A stretch of DNA of 64,000 nucleotides from assembly GCA_038049695.1 (NCBI GenBank), contig CP142452.1:48380501-48444500 (forward strand), written 5' to 3'. The DNA is from Cinnamomum chago (lineage: Eukaryota; Streptophyta; Magnoliopsida; Laurales; Lauraceae). The notes beneath the pieces were generated by a model that was not told the origin of the DNA, searched no databases, and saw nothing but the letters and a program-made list of their open reading frames with translations. The position numbers and the translations under genes were made by a program. Of this stretch, positions 1 through 12,167 are shown piece after piece (position 1 is the stretch's first letter; each line of letters opens with the position of its first letter).

Positions 1-338
1 AATGCATTGAGTCGGAAGTCAGTTACTTTGGCTAGCATGTGTGGTGAGTGGGCGTTAGTTAAACAGTTTCGAGACTTAGATGTTGAGATTGAGTTAGTAA
101 GAAACAGGGTGATGATGGCTACTATGTTCGTTTTTGAGCCACAATTGATTCAGCAGATTAAAGACAACCAATTTCAAAATCCCGAGTTGGTTAGAATTCG
201 AGACAGGGTTACAGATAGGCCAGATTTCAAGCTTGAGGATCAGATTTTATATTTTTGAGACAGATTGTGTGTGCCTAATGTTGGGGATTTCAAGAATCAG
301 ATCATGACAGAGGCGAATCATACGCGATACTATATACA
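1..338 (+). pseudogene. pol fragment: RNase H end and integrase N-terminus (family C)
   Basis: The translation starts with the NALSRKS motif that closes the RNase H/connection region of chromovirus pol. It continues through the linker to the integrase zinc-binding segment (DRLCVPN, then MTEANHTRY). A TGA at 256-258 interrupts the frame where families B and D have CGT or CGA arginine (YYRDRLCVP), consistent with a CGA to TGA change. The reading continues after the solo LTR at 2175 (PGGTKMYQNLRGRFWW). It encodes only a broken piece of the polyprotein that would integrate retrotransposon cDNA in the nucleus. Confidence 0.85.
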
Positions 339-343
339 TCTTG

Positions 344-2174
344 TGAAAGTCCGTGATCCGAACCCTAGAGGGGGGGTGAATAGGGTGAGCTACAACTTAG
401 TAACCAATAATGCCCGATTTTAAATTCTATAGTTCAATTAGTCACAAGTGATGATATAGAACTAAAATGCGGAAGCTAACAGAAATAATCATCACAAAGC
501 ATTCACCACCACACAATGATTTATAGTGGTTCGGCCTTAATGCTTACATCCACTACCGGCTTGTGATCCAACATCCCACCGGATTTCCACTATTTATGCT
601 TTTCAATACACTATACTTTTCTTAGGCTCAGCAATAACCTATACAATATGCTTTTCTAGGCTAAGCAATAACCTCTACACTATGCTTTTCTTAGGCTAAG
701 CAATAACATTTACAAGAAGAATAATTTCTCTCAAAGTAGTGTCTACACAAGCACTAAAAATGTACAATTTAAGCTCAATTACAATGCCTCTAAAATAGGC
801 GGATATGAAATTGTAAAACAAACTCACACAAAACTCTATGTAATGTAAAGATGAATGCTCATGGTGTGTGTGTGAAACTTCAATCAAGTTAAAAATAATA
901 GCTCAATGAATGCAAGCTTAAAGCTTTTGAAAGTGTAAAACACAAAAATAGATTTGATTGAAGTGAATGAACAAATCACATGTAATTTTGAAACCAACTT
1001 GAAAATGATGTATATCAATGCTAAGCAAGTTGTGTGAAACTTTAAAACAAAATACATGTGATTTGTGAAGTTGTTGAATCCAAAACATAAGATAGATTTG
1101 AAAGTGATTTTCTTATGATGAAAAACATCAACCAAAGATTCAACCAAGTATATGAATCATGTTACATATAATTTCAAGGGTGATTCCAAAACATGATTCA
1201 CTTAAATATACTAATTTGAGTCCTACTTGGTTTGAATCATGGTGATGCATCCAAAACAATAAATCAATTCAACACATATACATGTTTAGGACACAACAAA
1301 TCATAGTTAACATGCCTAAATAGATTTACTAATAATTTAAGCAAAGCATGAAAACATATGAAAAGGAAAACTAAGCTTACATAGAAGATTTACTTATGAT
1401 TCCAAGCTTTAGCTTCCCTTTTTGACCAACTAGCCTCCCTTAGCTCATTCCCCTTTGTTTGGTCTCAAAATACCTCAAGGAGTATCCCTTGTATCCTCAA
1501 ATTTGGCCAAGGAATGAACTTCAATTTATAGAAAATGTTGTCCAATGGCTAGCTTGTTGGTCAACCGACATTTGAAGTTCAGTCGACCGAACTCAACGAT
1601 CATATTCCAACGGTCATATATTTCGAAAGTTTGCTGACCGACATACACTTGTCGGTTAACCGAACTGAATTTCGGTCGACCGACAGGTGACCGACACTTG
1701 ACCGATAGCTGACCGAAGTTCTCAAAAAACACATATTTCATATTCTGAAATTGGAACCGATAGCTGACCGAAAAATTAAAGGTTCAGTTGATCGAACTTT
1801 CCTTGGTTATAAAGACTCGTAAAAATGATTTTTTAAAGGGAAACTTGGTCTTGGAGGTCTAGGCCATTAAATCAAGCCTAGAAACATGTTTTAATCATTC
1901 TAAGAGTTTTAAAAATATGAAACCTAAAATGCCTAAGATGATTTGAAACTTTTAAAACCATAGGCAAGATTGATTCGAAAATCTTCTTTTGAAAACTAAA
2001 TGCATCCAAGTTTAAAATCAAAATATGCATAAATCAATATTTCTGCAAGTCTAAAAAACAATGCATGTGTAAATCAAGATTACAAGTATTTCAAAAACAA
2101 TGCATGTGTGAAAATTCGAATGATGCTAAAATGATAATGCATCCATCAAATTACAAAATACAAACTCCCTAACA
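344..2174 (-). mobile_element. Solo LTR, SIRE-like copia subfamily A2
   Basis: The left end is TGAAAGTCC followed by a G tract and the right end is CCTAACA, the reverse complement of the ends of the LTR at 19656-21396. Length is 1831 bp. Flanking 5-bp copies are TCTTG (339-343) and TCCTG (2175-2179), a target duplication with one change. Joining the flanks restores the integrase reading (YIHPGGT). There is no internal region, so this is a solo LTR left by LTR-LTR recombination. It carries diverged units of the 34-bp repeat (about 600-720) and ACCGAC/GGTCGACC-type motifs (about 1560-1790). The small ORFs inside it have no coding features. Confidence 0.9.
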
Positions 2175-3445
2175 TCCTGGTGGCACTAAGATGTACCAAA
2201 ATTTACGGGGACGATTTTGGTGGAACAATATGAAGAGAGAAGTTGCAGGTTTTATAGCAAGGTGTTTGGCTTGTCAAAAGGTGAAAGCTGAACATCAGAA
2301 GCCTCCAGGATTGTTGAAGCCCTTGAAGAGACCTAAGTGGAAGTGGAAGCATATTACGATGGATTTCGTATCCGGTTTGCCAGAGACTTCAAAGCACAAT
2401 AATGCCATTTGGGTGATCGTTGATAGATTGACTAAGTCTGCACACTTCATACCTTTTAAAACAGGGACCGAGATGAATGTAATGGCTGGCATGTTCCTTA
2501 AAGAGATCGTGAGGTTGAATGGAATTCCAGCTTCCATAGTTTAAGACAGAGATAGTCGTTTTATATCTCGATTTTGGGGTTCGTTCCAGCAAGCTATGGG
2601 TACGCAGTTGACGTTTAGTACAACGTATCATCCACAGACTGACGGTCAGTCAGAGAGGATGATCCAGACTCTTGAAGACATGCTTAGAGCATGTGTGTTG
2701 GACTTTAAGGCAGAATGGGATTGAAATTTAGCTCTATGTGAGTTCGCATATAACAACAGCTTCCACGCGAGTATCAGGATGGCACCATTCGAGGCTCTCT
2801 ATGGCAGGAGGTGCAGGACACCTATCTGTTGGGAAGAAGTTGGTGTTAGAAGTTTCCATGGACCGAAGATCATTGGTGAGACCAGTGCCAAGGTCAAGCT
2901 TGCATACAAGAGGTTGAAGACAGCTCAGAGTAGGCAAAAAAGCTATACAGACAACTGGTGCAGAGATCTCGAGTTCCAGATTGGAGAAATGGTGTTCTTG
3001 AAAGTTTCCCCTATGAAGGGCACCATTTGATTCAGACAGAAGGGCAAGTTGTCACCTCGTTATGTTGGACCGTTCAAGATTCATAGTAGAGTTGGAGATT
3101 TAGCCTACAGATTGATTCTTCCTCCAAACTTTGCAGCTGTCCATGATGTGCTCCATGTGTCTATATTGAGGAAATATGTTCCGGATCCGTCACACGTCAT
3201 TGAGTATGAGCCTTTGGAAATTAGATCCGATGCGACCTATGATGAGAGACCATTTCATGTAATAGATGTCAAGGAGCAGGTTTTGCATACCCCGGACAAT
3301 TCAACGGGTGAAGATTTTGTGGGAGCACCATAGACCGGAAGAGGCTACATGGGAGCTAGAGGAGCAGGTGTTGAGGAAATATCCTCATCTCCTATCTGAG
3401 GTACGATTTACATTTGGAGGACCAAATGTCCTAAGGGGGGGAGGA
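2175..3445 (+). pseudogene. Integrase with chromodomain-like tail, broken (family C)
   Basis: This is the continuation of the family C integrase. The zinc-binding CLACQ is near 2266. The catalytic core has TMDFVSGLP (first Asp), the DRDSRF region (second Asp) and [14 protein letters not shown] (Glu). The GPF...VGDLAYRL region and a chromodomain-like PEEATWELEEQV follow. Lesions: TAA at 2542-2544 just before the second Asp, TGA at 2722-2724, TGA at 3028-3030 (probably from CGA), and a frame change near 3300 so that the chromodomain is read from the 3266-3469 frame. The polypurine tract (AAGGGGGGGAGGA) abuts the LTR at 3446. No functional protein is expected. Confidence 0.88.
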
Positions 3446-6400
3446 TGTAATATCTTGATCCTACTCTAATCATGTTCAGCATCTAATTAATCTTAATTAA
3501 ATGCCTAATGTATATTTTGAATGTATTTGGGCTTGATTAGGTAGATTAGCATAGGGTTTGATCATTGACTAAGTAGCATTATGACTATTAGGTATTTGGG
3601 TTTATTGGGCCTCGCGTGTGTGTTTTCTATTTTTCCAATGATTTTGGGTGCATCTCATAGTTCATGAGTCATTTTTCAATTTCTATATTTTGACCCAACT
3701 CATTTGAGCTCATTTAGACCCATTTAGAAGCCAAAATCCCTATATTAAAATCTTCATTATATTTTTGGACTTTCCTTCAAATAATAGAACTTCATGGTAT
3801 AAAGGGCTACCTAAAACCCTAAAGCCCTTATCTTTCATTTCATTCCATCTCCATTAGCAAGAGGCACCTAGGGTTCCATTTCCTACCCTTTCTTCATCAT
3901 TTTCCTTGCTACCAAACACCAAATAGAGAGGTTTCAGAGTGTTTTCCTTCATCTTCCTCAAGCAAGAACCCATTTTCTACAAGTTTCATCTTCTTCAAGC
4001 TCTCATTTGTTCTTCTTCTATTCCACTCTATAGGTAAGCAAAACTTTTCCCAAACCACTCTGTTTTGTTCAAAGCAATAATTAAAGGTTTTTAGTAGTTA
4101 ATACTTGTTGATTTTGTAGTTCTTTCTCCAATTTTCACCATTGTAGGAGCTTGGTTGAGGTTCCATTTTGGGGGTTTTTGCTTAGAGCATGGTATTGAGT
4201 GGGTATAGCTTGGATTTCTCTTAATTTGTGTTGCAAGCACCTAAAGCAAGTAAACATTTATAAAATGTGCATGTTTTTCCCTATTTATGATCCTTGTAAT
4301 GAATCTCATGTTAGATTACCCAATTTCAGCTCATGTTGTCTATTGTTCTAACTTGATTTAAATTTGTATGGGTGTAGTAATAACTTGTTATTTCTTTTGG
4401 GTTTTATTTTGATTGGGAATGTGTATGATGGTTTAGAGTGGGTCTTGGAGACTCCTTTTGTGCATATGAAATGGGTTTGAAAAGTTGTGAAAAGTTGGGG
4501 AAGGAGCCCACTCCAAAGATAGAGTTTCAAGCATAGAATTCATGGTTTATGCCAAATTTCAGGTCATAAATTTAGTCAAGAATTTGGCCAACCGAATTTG
4601 GGCTGATTCTTCACCGAATTTACAAATCTTCGAAAGGCCATAACTTTTGATCCGTATGTCCAATTTTGGAGTTCTACATATCCTTGGAAAGCTCTTGGAC
4701 TGTAGAATTCATTGGTCTATACAATTTTATGATAAGAGGTTAGAAAAGTTAGGGGATATTCAAACCAATGAATTTAGCCCCATAACTCATGTTACCCAAA
4801 TTGTACCTAGGTGAACCAAGTGTGGTTTGATGGATTCAACTTAATAGGATTTTTATGTGGTTATGGACCCAGTTTTCGACCTTAGTATTGGATACTTGAA
4901 CCTTAATTTAAGCCCAAATGGATTTCTAATGTTATAGGGTGTTGTTTGAGCACACATACACTCTCATGGAAACTCGTTATTGGTCTTCTTTTACCCCAAA
5001 CCAAAGGTGTTATCTTAAGGTATTTGGCATCCCAAATTATGTAATGCCAAGGGTTCTTTTGTAGCCCAACGATATCGGAAATCTTAAGCCAACACATTGT
5101 TGGACGGTGAAGCCCACGAGTATTCCAAAACCTTAGGATTGGCTTGTCATGCATCCTTGATTCCGTATATAATCCTTATGCATGCATTTCATTTCCATTT
5201 CTAGTTCTCTTTCATGATATGTACATGTTATCTTGTGTCTATTTGCATAGCTCATGTGTCCTTGTTGTTTTACGTCATATGTTTCCTTATGCATTATGTA
5301 TCTATGTATGTTCATATGTTATGTCATGTTGAGCACTTATGATTATCATCATGTACTTGTCCATGTTTACATTTGTATATGTATATGCTCACGCTATGTC
5401 ACACCATGATATTTGATGTACACTCTATCCCTTAAGTCGGCACCACTTAGCTTTGACCTTATCCCAATTAGATCCGACTAGGTGCGGGTTTAGTTAATTT
5501 TTATGGACCTCTGCAGATGGTATTTCTATGGGGGGTTGACGGGTACCTCAGGTCCACGATGGAGTATCTGGGCCCTATGCCTCCTAGTGGTACCTCATGT
5601 TTATGTTATGTCGCGACCCCAGAACGGATCCTCGGGCCCGCGACGTGTGATGGTGTGTCTATGATTGTTATGTTTTCCCATAGGTTCCCGCGGTGAGGAT
5701 TCCCGAAACACGCGAAATCTGTCTCACATGATCAAGTGTGCGGAAGCGTGTAGCAAATCACATCAAGATAAGCACTGATAAATTTTTAAGTGCTATGACA
5801 AATAATAACAAGACATAGTATCAAAAGAAAGGAGTTAACATGGCATTCCAATCATAACTCAAGTTACGAGACTACACAAAGGAAGTTAAGTTTAGTTACA
5901 TCCCATAAGAGGCAAACACAGGCCAATACAATCTTCAAAATAATAAAAGAACCCCATGACAAAAATGACGTAACTCAAGAACCCACCCGACGTCTAGTTG
6001 ACATCGTCGGGCTGCCACTCTCTAACTAGGGGTGGCTCAAGAGCCTCCTCCGGACGCTCCTCCTCAAAGGCAACGTCACCTGCACCTGGGCACCAACAAA
6101 CAAGGATCAAACACAACGGTTTGGCAGGTAATCAATTTAGGCATGAGCATAAAGTAGAAAGTGCTAAAGAACCATGTAAAGATGTTTTGCTGAATTGTAA
6201 ACAGGTACATGACAAAATACGAGCAAAACTAGCATGATTACTTATTATAGCATGAATAGTTACAATCCGCAAAGAGCCCATCCTTTCTCTATCATATATA
6301 ATGAAAAGAGCAAGCACGCACGACAAGCACGATATACATAATATAATCATGACATGATTCCCACATATACTGGGATTTCCGGCTGTGGAACCGAGCACGC

Positions 6401-9201
6401 ACGATGTGTAATAAATACACGACTAGTCTGCAGACAGTCCACATGTTTAAGGACCCCCAGACAGTGGATCAAACTGAAAGGGCAGTCCATGCTCAGTGGT
6501 GTTCACTTAATTCATGAATGCACAAAACACACGAAACACTATCAAAACATGTCGAGATAAAAAGGGGGAAATCACTTAACAAAACACGACAAGCACGACT
6601 AGTGAAAGGCATAATTAATATGCATAACACGCTTAAGAAGTGATCCCCTTTTTCTTGAAACAAATCTTCAAAACGAGCTTGTACTTGGATTTCAAAGCAA
6701 ATACACGATGATATCCATTATATAAAAACCAAAGTATGAACACAAGGCCTATCAAGCACATGTAAGGACCTTTGGATGGTCTTTGTGTAATCGAAGCCCA
6801 AATGTTGGAATTAAAAAATAGAATTGGTGCCCCGGAAGTTCAAAGACATCTCGGGTTCCGAGTACACAATATTAGGCTAAAGGTCCCTTAACATGTTCCA
6901 GTTTTCATTCTTGCAATTACTCTTCAAAACAGGCAAATTGTCATTTTCGGTCAGCTTGCGGTCAGCTGGCGGCTAGCCGTAAGCTGACCGTAGGGTTGAC
7001 CGCTGAAAATCCATGTCTGATGCAGCTCTCTGGAAAAGGAGCCAAAATACCTTCGGTTGGCTTACTGTTAGCTGCGAGGAAACTGGCGGCTAGCCGTGAG
7101 CTGACCGCAGGACCCTGATGCAGAGATCAGCTACTGGAAAAGGAACCGCGGAGTTCGGTTGGCCCGCTGTTAGCCAAAATGGGGATTTCGGCTAGCCGCA
7201 AGCTGACCGAAACTGCACAGGAAGTGCAGTTCAGTTTAGATTTCCACCTTTCTTCTTCCCTTCTTCTTGTTTCTCATTCAACCCGCACTACCCTGAGCCT
7301 ACATGCTCTCCAAGGGATAAAACCCACATTTTTCACAATTCCAAACATTCAATCCAAGGAAAACACGATCATGAAGCTTATAAACATGTTCGTATGCAAA
7401 ATTTCTAGGATAACAATGAAACCTAAAATACACACGCAACAATGATCCTATAGCGATTACTTGCCTTGTCCAAATGCTAAACAATGCTCTTCAAGTACTT
7501 CACTCAAGCTATTCCAACACTATAAGAATCCCAAGGGAAATCCACTCAAACTCAACAAAAATGAAAACAAAGAACCCATTTTTACAAAAAGGGTTTGTAA
7601 ACATGAAAAACAAGATTTTTAAGGAACTAAAAAGACTTCATGAAAGGTATGGGTTGAAGCTCTTACCTAGAAATGCCCAAACAAAGGAGAAAAAAGACAA
7701 TGGAGAGTGTGCTCACTTGTAACTTTCAAGAAAAGGTCATCAATAGAGAGGTTGAGATGAGAGGAAGGAGATGATGGCCTTAGAATTTCATTTGGAGACT
7801 TCTAGCTTGATTATGCAAGGTGAGGAAGATGGGAGAAAAGAGGGTTTTCTCTCATTTGACTGCTCTAGGGTTTGGTTTTAGAATGAAAAGAGTAAAGGAG
7901 GAAGAGGGTTGACTTAAAACCTTAGCAAATGGGGCCCAAAGAACTTGAACCTTGCATAGACAAAAACATGATCTTGTTGGCCTCGAATGAACTTGACGAA
8001 GAAGGATAAAATGATCCTCGAAATATCTAGTTTTCGAAAAGTATATTTTTGGCATGGTTTTGAGATCTCAAAAATTATGTCCAGATTTGTGCAGAAAAGA
8101 CAATTTTACCCTCTTTGGGCCAGAACTTGGGTTTTTGGGTTTCAAACATGAATGGGCTGAAGACGAAAGTCGTAACACATAGTAAAATCATTCAAATGAA
8201 ATCAAAATCACAAATACACAGAAACCGATACGATCCTTCCAAGCTTACACGTGCACTCAGGCCTTCCTGAGTGTGTCTGACTAATACTAAACGTTCTCAA
8301 AATTCCCAAAGCTATGTCCAAGACTAAACTAATTATTCTAACCCAACGATTACTAACCCACTTAGGACTAAACACAGACTAATCGTATACTAATCGAAAT
8401 AGTCTGGGTCGGGGTCTAACATGTTATGTTATGCCATGCTCTCATGTGACTATGTTTACATGTTTATGTGGGAGAATATAGCTCATGTGGTTTTGCCATC
8501 TAGTTATGATATGTATGTCTATACACTTGTCATCTTTGATTCCTTACGTATCATGCTTACTCACGCATCATGTATGCCAAGATTTCCTTACTTGACCTCA
8601 TATAATCTATCTTATCAATCTTACTTGTTTGATATGAATGTTATATTTTATTCTTGTTTTCCTTGCTTAGCGTAGTCTAATGGTGCTACACTTGGCGTTA
8701 CAGGGGAGGACCACGTTAACGCCATTGCCCAAGAGATCACGGAGGTTGGGGAGGAGACTCCTCAACAACTAGCAGAGTGGGCCCCATGCGATGTCTTTTA
8801 GACATTTATGCGTTAAGTGTTCATGCGTCACCATTTCCCTTGACCATGGCATGGACTGCCGTTGACTTAGAGTTGATTTAGACTTTTCTTTGGGATTATA
8901 AACCTAATTAATACTTGCTTCCGCTATACTTTAGTACTTCTTTCTTAGTTGCTAACTTTGAACCTGAAACTCTTAACTGTGCTTGTGGACTAGATTATGC
9001 TCTTTTATGATGATTATATATTTGATGGAAGTTTATATGTATGGACAAGTTATAATTGAACTATACAGGTTACGGAAATTTTATCTCACACGTGATATCC
9101 TGTGGGAAAACCCGTTCGTGAAATTCATGTTGGTTTGAATTTCCACGCGGGCGTACGTCATGTTTCGAGTTGAGCTTAAATCTCGGGCTCGGGGTGTGAT
9201 A
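3446..9201 (+). repeat. 3' LTR of family C (interrupted)
   Basis: The LTR starts TGTAATATC directly after the polypurine tract and ends GGTGTGATA at 9201 (terminal CA mutated). Without the inserted solo LTR and its duplicated TGTTA it is about 2.94 kb. Visible signals: a TATA-like TATAAAG at 3798-3804, a CT-rich leader, a donor-like TAG|GTAAGC at 4034, an acceptor-like TTGTAG at 4141-4146, a GC-type donor AAA|GCAAGTAA at 4246, and a short frame ending EWAPCDVF-stop at 8801 with a small hairpin across the stop. The ORFs in this stretch are otherwise unsupported. Confidence 0.82.
5610..8421 (-). mobile_element. Solo LTR of chromovirus family B
   Basis: It begins TGTCGCGACCCC and ends GGGGTCTAACA, the reverse complement of family B LTR ends (compare 38011-40872). 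It is 2812 bp and is flanked by perfect 5-bp duplications TGTTA (5605-5609 and 8422-8426). There is no internal sequence. It is clearly more diverged than the two LTRs of the complete B element, so it is an older insertion. The leader signals are preserved on the minus strand: donor CTAG|GTAAGA with the intron starting at 7666, acceptor TATAG ending at 7520 (147 bp, the same length as in the young copy), and GC donor CAAG|GCAAGTAA at 7464. CGGCTAGCCG-type palindromes lie around 6950-7205. Confidence 0.93.
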
Positions 9202-9535
9202 GTGTCCCCAGTCAACTGGTCAGAAGGCCCTATCAACCGGCCTGCAATCACCCGGTCGACCGGACTAACGAACCCGGATTTTTTGGGTTTTCCTTTTCCG
9301 CATCCAATTTACTTTAAAACTCTTATGAAGCATTCCAATGACTTCTTACCATCCTTCCATCATTATTAAACCCTTTTGGGACAGTCCAAACATGGATCTA
9401 CTAATAAACAAAGAATATCCATAAAAATTGATCCGCACATAGCCCTCACTCTATCATCTTCGCATCTCATTCAAAGATTAGAACAAGCTTACTGATCTAA
9501 CATGATTAGAGGTGAGGTATGGCTCTGATACCAAT
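9202..9535 (-). other. Probable leader of an unclassified minus-strand LTR element
   Basis: On the minus strand a primer-binding-like TGGTATCAGAGCC lies at 9521-9533, immediately inside the LTR candidate that starts at 9536. The rest reads as untranslated leader with no convincing ORF. A CCGGTCGACCGG palindrome is present near 9250. The left boundary is the end of family C, which apparently inserted here and separated the leader from the rest of its element. Confidence 0.5.
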
Positions 9536-10263
9536 TGTTGGAAGTAGGTGGGCCTCGTGGATATGTTTTCAAAACTTTTGACCACTCGACTCAGGAATCA
9601 AGTACTTATAAGGCCATAAACCACATCCAGGATTCAAGTCCTCAAACTCATTGATCATGTACAGTAGAAACTATCTCTAAGATAGATTATAACATCACCA
9701 TGCAACTATAAAGAACCCACAACAAATAAAAAATTAGTTTATACCGTAGGAGCTTGGTATTGCTCTAATGAAGAAGAAGACTTGCCAGATGAATAAACTC
9801 TTTCATTGTAGCAAATTAGGATCTCCAAGGCCTCTTAGTCTTCCACGCTATGTCCCGTATCAGATCTCTTTTCTAAAGGAGATGGGTGGGATCTCCTAAA
9901 GAAAACAACTAGAAGCTCTAAAGCAATCTAGAAGAGGACTAGAGAAGAGGAGAGGGGCGTGCAACAGCTTGCACAAGAGGGGTTGGGCGTGAATTCCAAG
10001 GTAGACATCCAACCTCTTTTCTCCCCTTTTTATAGCTGAAAACAACCTCCTTTTTTCCAAAAAGAATAGAAGCCTTACTTCCACAATAATTAGTAACTAT
10101 ATCGCAATTAGAAGTCTCACTTCAAATATGATTAGTAACTTTCTATTTCCTTCCCTTTTAGAGTTCAAGTAGGATTAGTAACTATCTAATAACTTGGGCT
10201 AGCATGGGGACCACTAGGGATTCCATAGAAAACTGGCTCCAACTGGGACACCGCGACCTCACA
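9536..10263 (-). repeat. Candidate 5' LTR of an unclassified (copia-like) element
   Basis: It is bounded by TG (9536) next to the minus-strand primer site and by CA (10263); on its own strand it runs TGTGAGGTC to TTCCAACA. Length is 728 bp. A TATAAAAAG promoter motif on the minus strand lies at about 10025-10034. No partner LTR is in the window and the flank is cut by the next insertion at 10270, so the ends are inferred from the TG/CA and primer-site rule only. The ORF at 9896-10084 has no recognisable features. Confidence 0.5.
10025..10034 (-). promoter_or_regulatory. TATA box of minus-strand LTR
   Basis: On the minus strand the sequence reads CTATAAAAAGGGG within the LTR candidate 9536-10263, suitably placed for an LTR promoter with transcription towards lower coordinates. 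Assignment is by motif only. Confidence 0.4.
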
Positions 10264-10269
10264 TCTCAT

Positions 10270-11905
10270 TGTTAGAGTTTTTGTTTTGTTGCAATTTGAT
10301 AGGATGCATTCACTTTCATAAGCTTGTCCTCTCATTCATTCATGGTTTTATTAATAGGATCATCATGCATATTTCTACTTCTTGAACCTTTGTTTTTATC
10401 AATTGATTTGCATGGTTTTCATATTCAGATTGCCTCTTCAGTTCATGGAGTTTTTGATTTCAAAAACCATCCAAGCTTTCCAAAGGTTCTATCTTTAAAA
10501 TCATTATTTTGATTTGGAGTTTTCATGGTTTTAGAAATTCATTTTTCATCTTCTTTTAGTCATGAATTCTTGCTTGTGAAATGGTCTTCAAAGTCCCCTG
10601 GAAGGTGCCCTCAAAAGTTACAAGTTCTGTCATTTTTAAAAAATCTGGGCTTTTTTGTGCAGTGTCGCCGGTCGACCGAGACCTGCTTCCCGGTCGACCG
10701 GGAACACTGTCGGTCGAGTGTGCAGATTCTGAACTGAAATCTGCCAACGGTCAGAAATATGACCGTTGTGCTTTCCCGGTCGACCGAGACCTGTTTCTTG
10801 GTCGACCGAGGACTAGCCGTTGGCAACTTTTTCTTTATAAAAAGTGGCTTTTTGGTTGAAGAAAGTTGCTGATATTAGAGGGACTTTTGAGGCCAAGGAT
10901 TAGCAACTTCTCAAGAGCATTTTCAAAGGGATTATGAAGCCATTCCATTAAACCAACCTTTGATCTTCAAATGGGTGTGCTTTCTTTAATCCTAGTCTTT
11001 TTGAAATCATGTTTTGTTTCAAATCTTTGATCTCTTCCTAAACATGATTAACAAGTTGCTTTTCTTTTAGAATGTTGTCTTTCATAACAGGCTTAACACT
11101 TTAGTAATCTCATATGCTATGAATACAACATATGGTCTATGTTACACATGATTTTACTTTCTTGTTTCAAAAATCAACTTGTTAGACTTTAGAACATCTT
11201 TCTTGAAAACAAGTTATTTCTCATTGTTAATCACATGTGTTAGACATACAACTCTTTCTCCAATATATGATAAATATCTTTGCATCATTTTAGTTTTTAT
11301 CTTTTCAAAGAGAAAGAGTTATTTCTAGAAAATGCATTTTACATAAACTTTGTCATTCACATGCATGTTTCTAGAACTTAAGTTTTCACTTTCTAATTAG
11401 CCTAATTAGAGGCACTCAATTGCACCTCATTGTTCTCTTTATCCATGCATTCTTAGGCATATTTCTTAAGAGAAAAATTCCTTGTTGTAAAGGTTCATGC
11501 TTAGCCTTGAAAAGCATATGTTGTAAAGGTTTATGCTAAGCCTTGAAAAGCATAGTGTTGATTGTAAGGTTTGAGGTGATCCTAAACCTTAATTGAAGTT
11601 AGTGAATACCGATAAGTGTATCGGGAGTGGACGTAGGCAATTTGGCCGAACCACTATAAATGTGCTTGTCATGGTGGTTGCTCTTTTGCTCTCTTTTTCA
11701 TGAATGATTCTGTTTTGGTTGTTTGGAGATTGTTGTTGGTAATTACTTGTGTATGCATATCTTAGAAATCCTTTTCTATCACATGATAATTAATCTTCAT
11801 CACATCTTAATTGACTTAAAAGTTGAAAGAATTAAAATTGGTCTAGGTTGTTAGAGCTCATCCTATTCACCCCCCCCCCCTCTAGGATTCGGTCTTGGAC
11901 TTTCA
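10270..11905 (+). repeat. 5' LTR of SIRE-like copia element A1 (left arm)
   Basis: It runs TGTTAGAG to GACTTTCA and is followed at once by a primer-binding site. It is 1636 bp, and it closely matches, in inverse orientation, the LTR at 13594-15159. Features: a cluster of GGTCGACC palindromes (about 10670-10810), TATAAAAAG at 10836-10844, two units of a GGTT(A/C)ATGCTTAGCCTTGAAAAGCAT repeat near 11490-11555, and an 11-base C tract near the 3' end (about 11870-11880). It is inserted next to the 9536-10263 LTR. The flank CTCAT has no matching duplication on the far side. Confidence 0.88.
10836..10844 (+). promoter_or_regulatory. TATA box of A1 LTR (left arm)
   Basis: TATAAAAAG lies about 20 bp downstream of the GGTCGACC palindrome cluster. 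The same motif occurs on the minus strand at 14609-14617 in the inverted partner LTR, again next to the palindromes. Confidence 0.6.
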
Positions 11906-11907
11906 AT

Positions 11908-11920
11908 TGGTATCAGAGCA
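11908..11920 (+). other. Primer-binding site (initiator-Met tRNA)
   Basis: TGGTATCAGAGCA two bases after the LTR end complements the 3' end of plant initiator methionine tRNA, the usual primer for these elements. It marks the 5' LTR and the direction of the left arm. Confidence 0.8.
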
Positions 11921-11990
11921 AGGTTGCTCTTGTTTTGGTTTAACCACCTAGAGTTAGAATCCTAGTGAGGGTTTTTCTTTTGTTGCCACC

Positions 11991-12167
11991 ATGCAATCTC
12001 AATTGGGTGAAGGAAATGCCACCAATAGACCCCCTTTGTTTAATGGAACACACTATCGCTATTGGAAAATTAGAATGCAAGTGTTCTTAGAGTCCCAAAA
12101 CGTAGATGTGTGGAACATCATTGAAGATGGCTATCATCCTCCCACTAGATTCCAGCAGACATTGTAA
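11991..12167 (+). pseudogene. Truncated copia Gag N-terminus (left arm)
   Basis: The ATG at 11991 sits in a CCACCATG context. It opens 58 codons that start MQSQLGEG and carry the copia Gag N-terminal motif FNGTHYRYWKIRMQ followed by VWNIIEDGYHPP. The frame then runs into the inverted sequence at the head-to-head junction (about 12152) and stops at 12165-12167. It is the same N-terminus as the minus-strand gag starting at 13506. Only a stump of the capsid protein remains. Confidence 0.85.

Larger units (their letters stand above)
1..9201 (+). mobile_element. 3' part of old Tekay-type chromovirus, family C
   Basis: The window opens inside pol of a Ty3/Gypsy element: end of RNase H, integrase, chromodomain-like tail, polypurine tract, then the 3' LTR. 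Two later solo LTRs split it (344-2174 and 5610-8421). Stops and a frameshift are scattered through pol, so it is one of the older elements here. The 5' half lies outside the window. The LTR end is taken at 9201, where the usual terminal CA reads TA. Family assignment rests on the integrase and chromodomain similarity to families B and D in the same window. Confidence 0.88.

Noticed and set aside
7474-7722. ORFs of 60-90 codons within solo LTRs and LTRs (for example 5144, 7179, 7474, 38288, 46001, 50058, 50360)
   Set aside because: No motifs, no partner frame in related LTRs, and composition typical of leader/LTR DNA.
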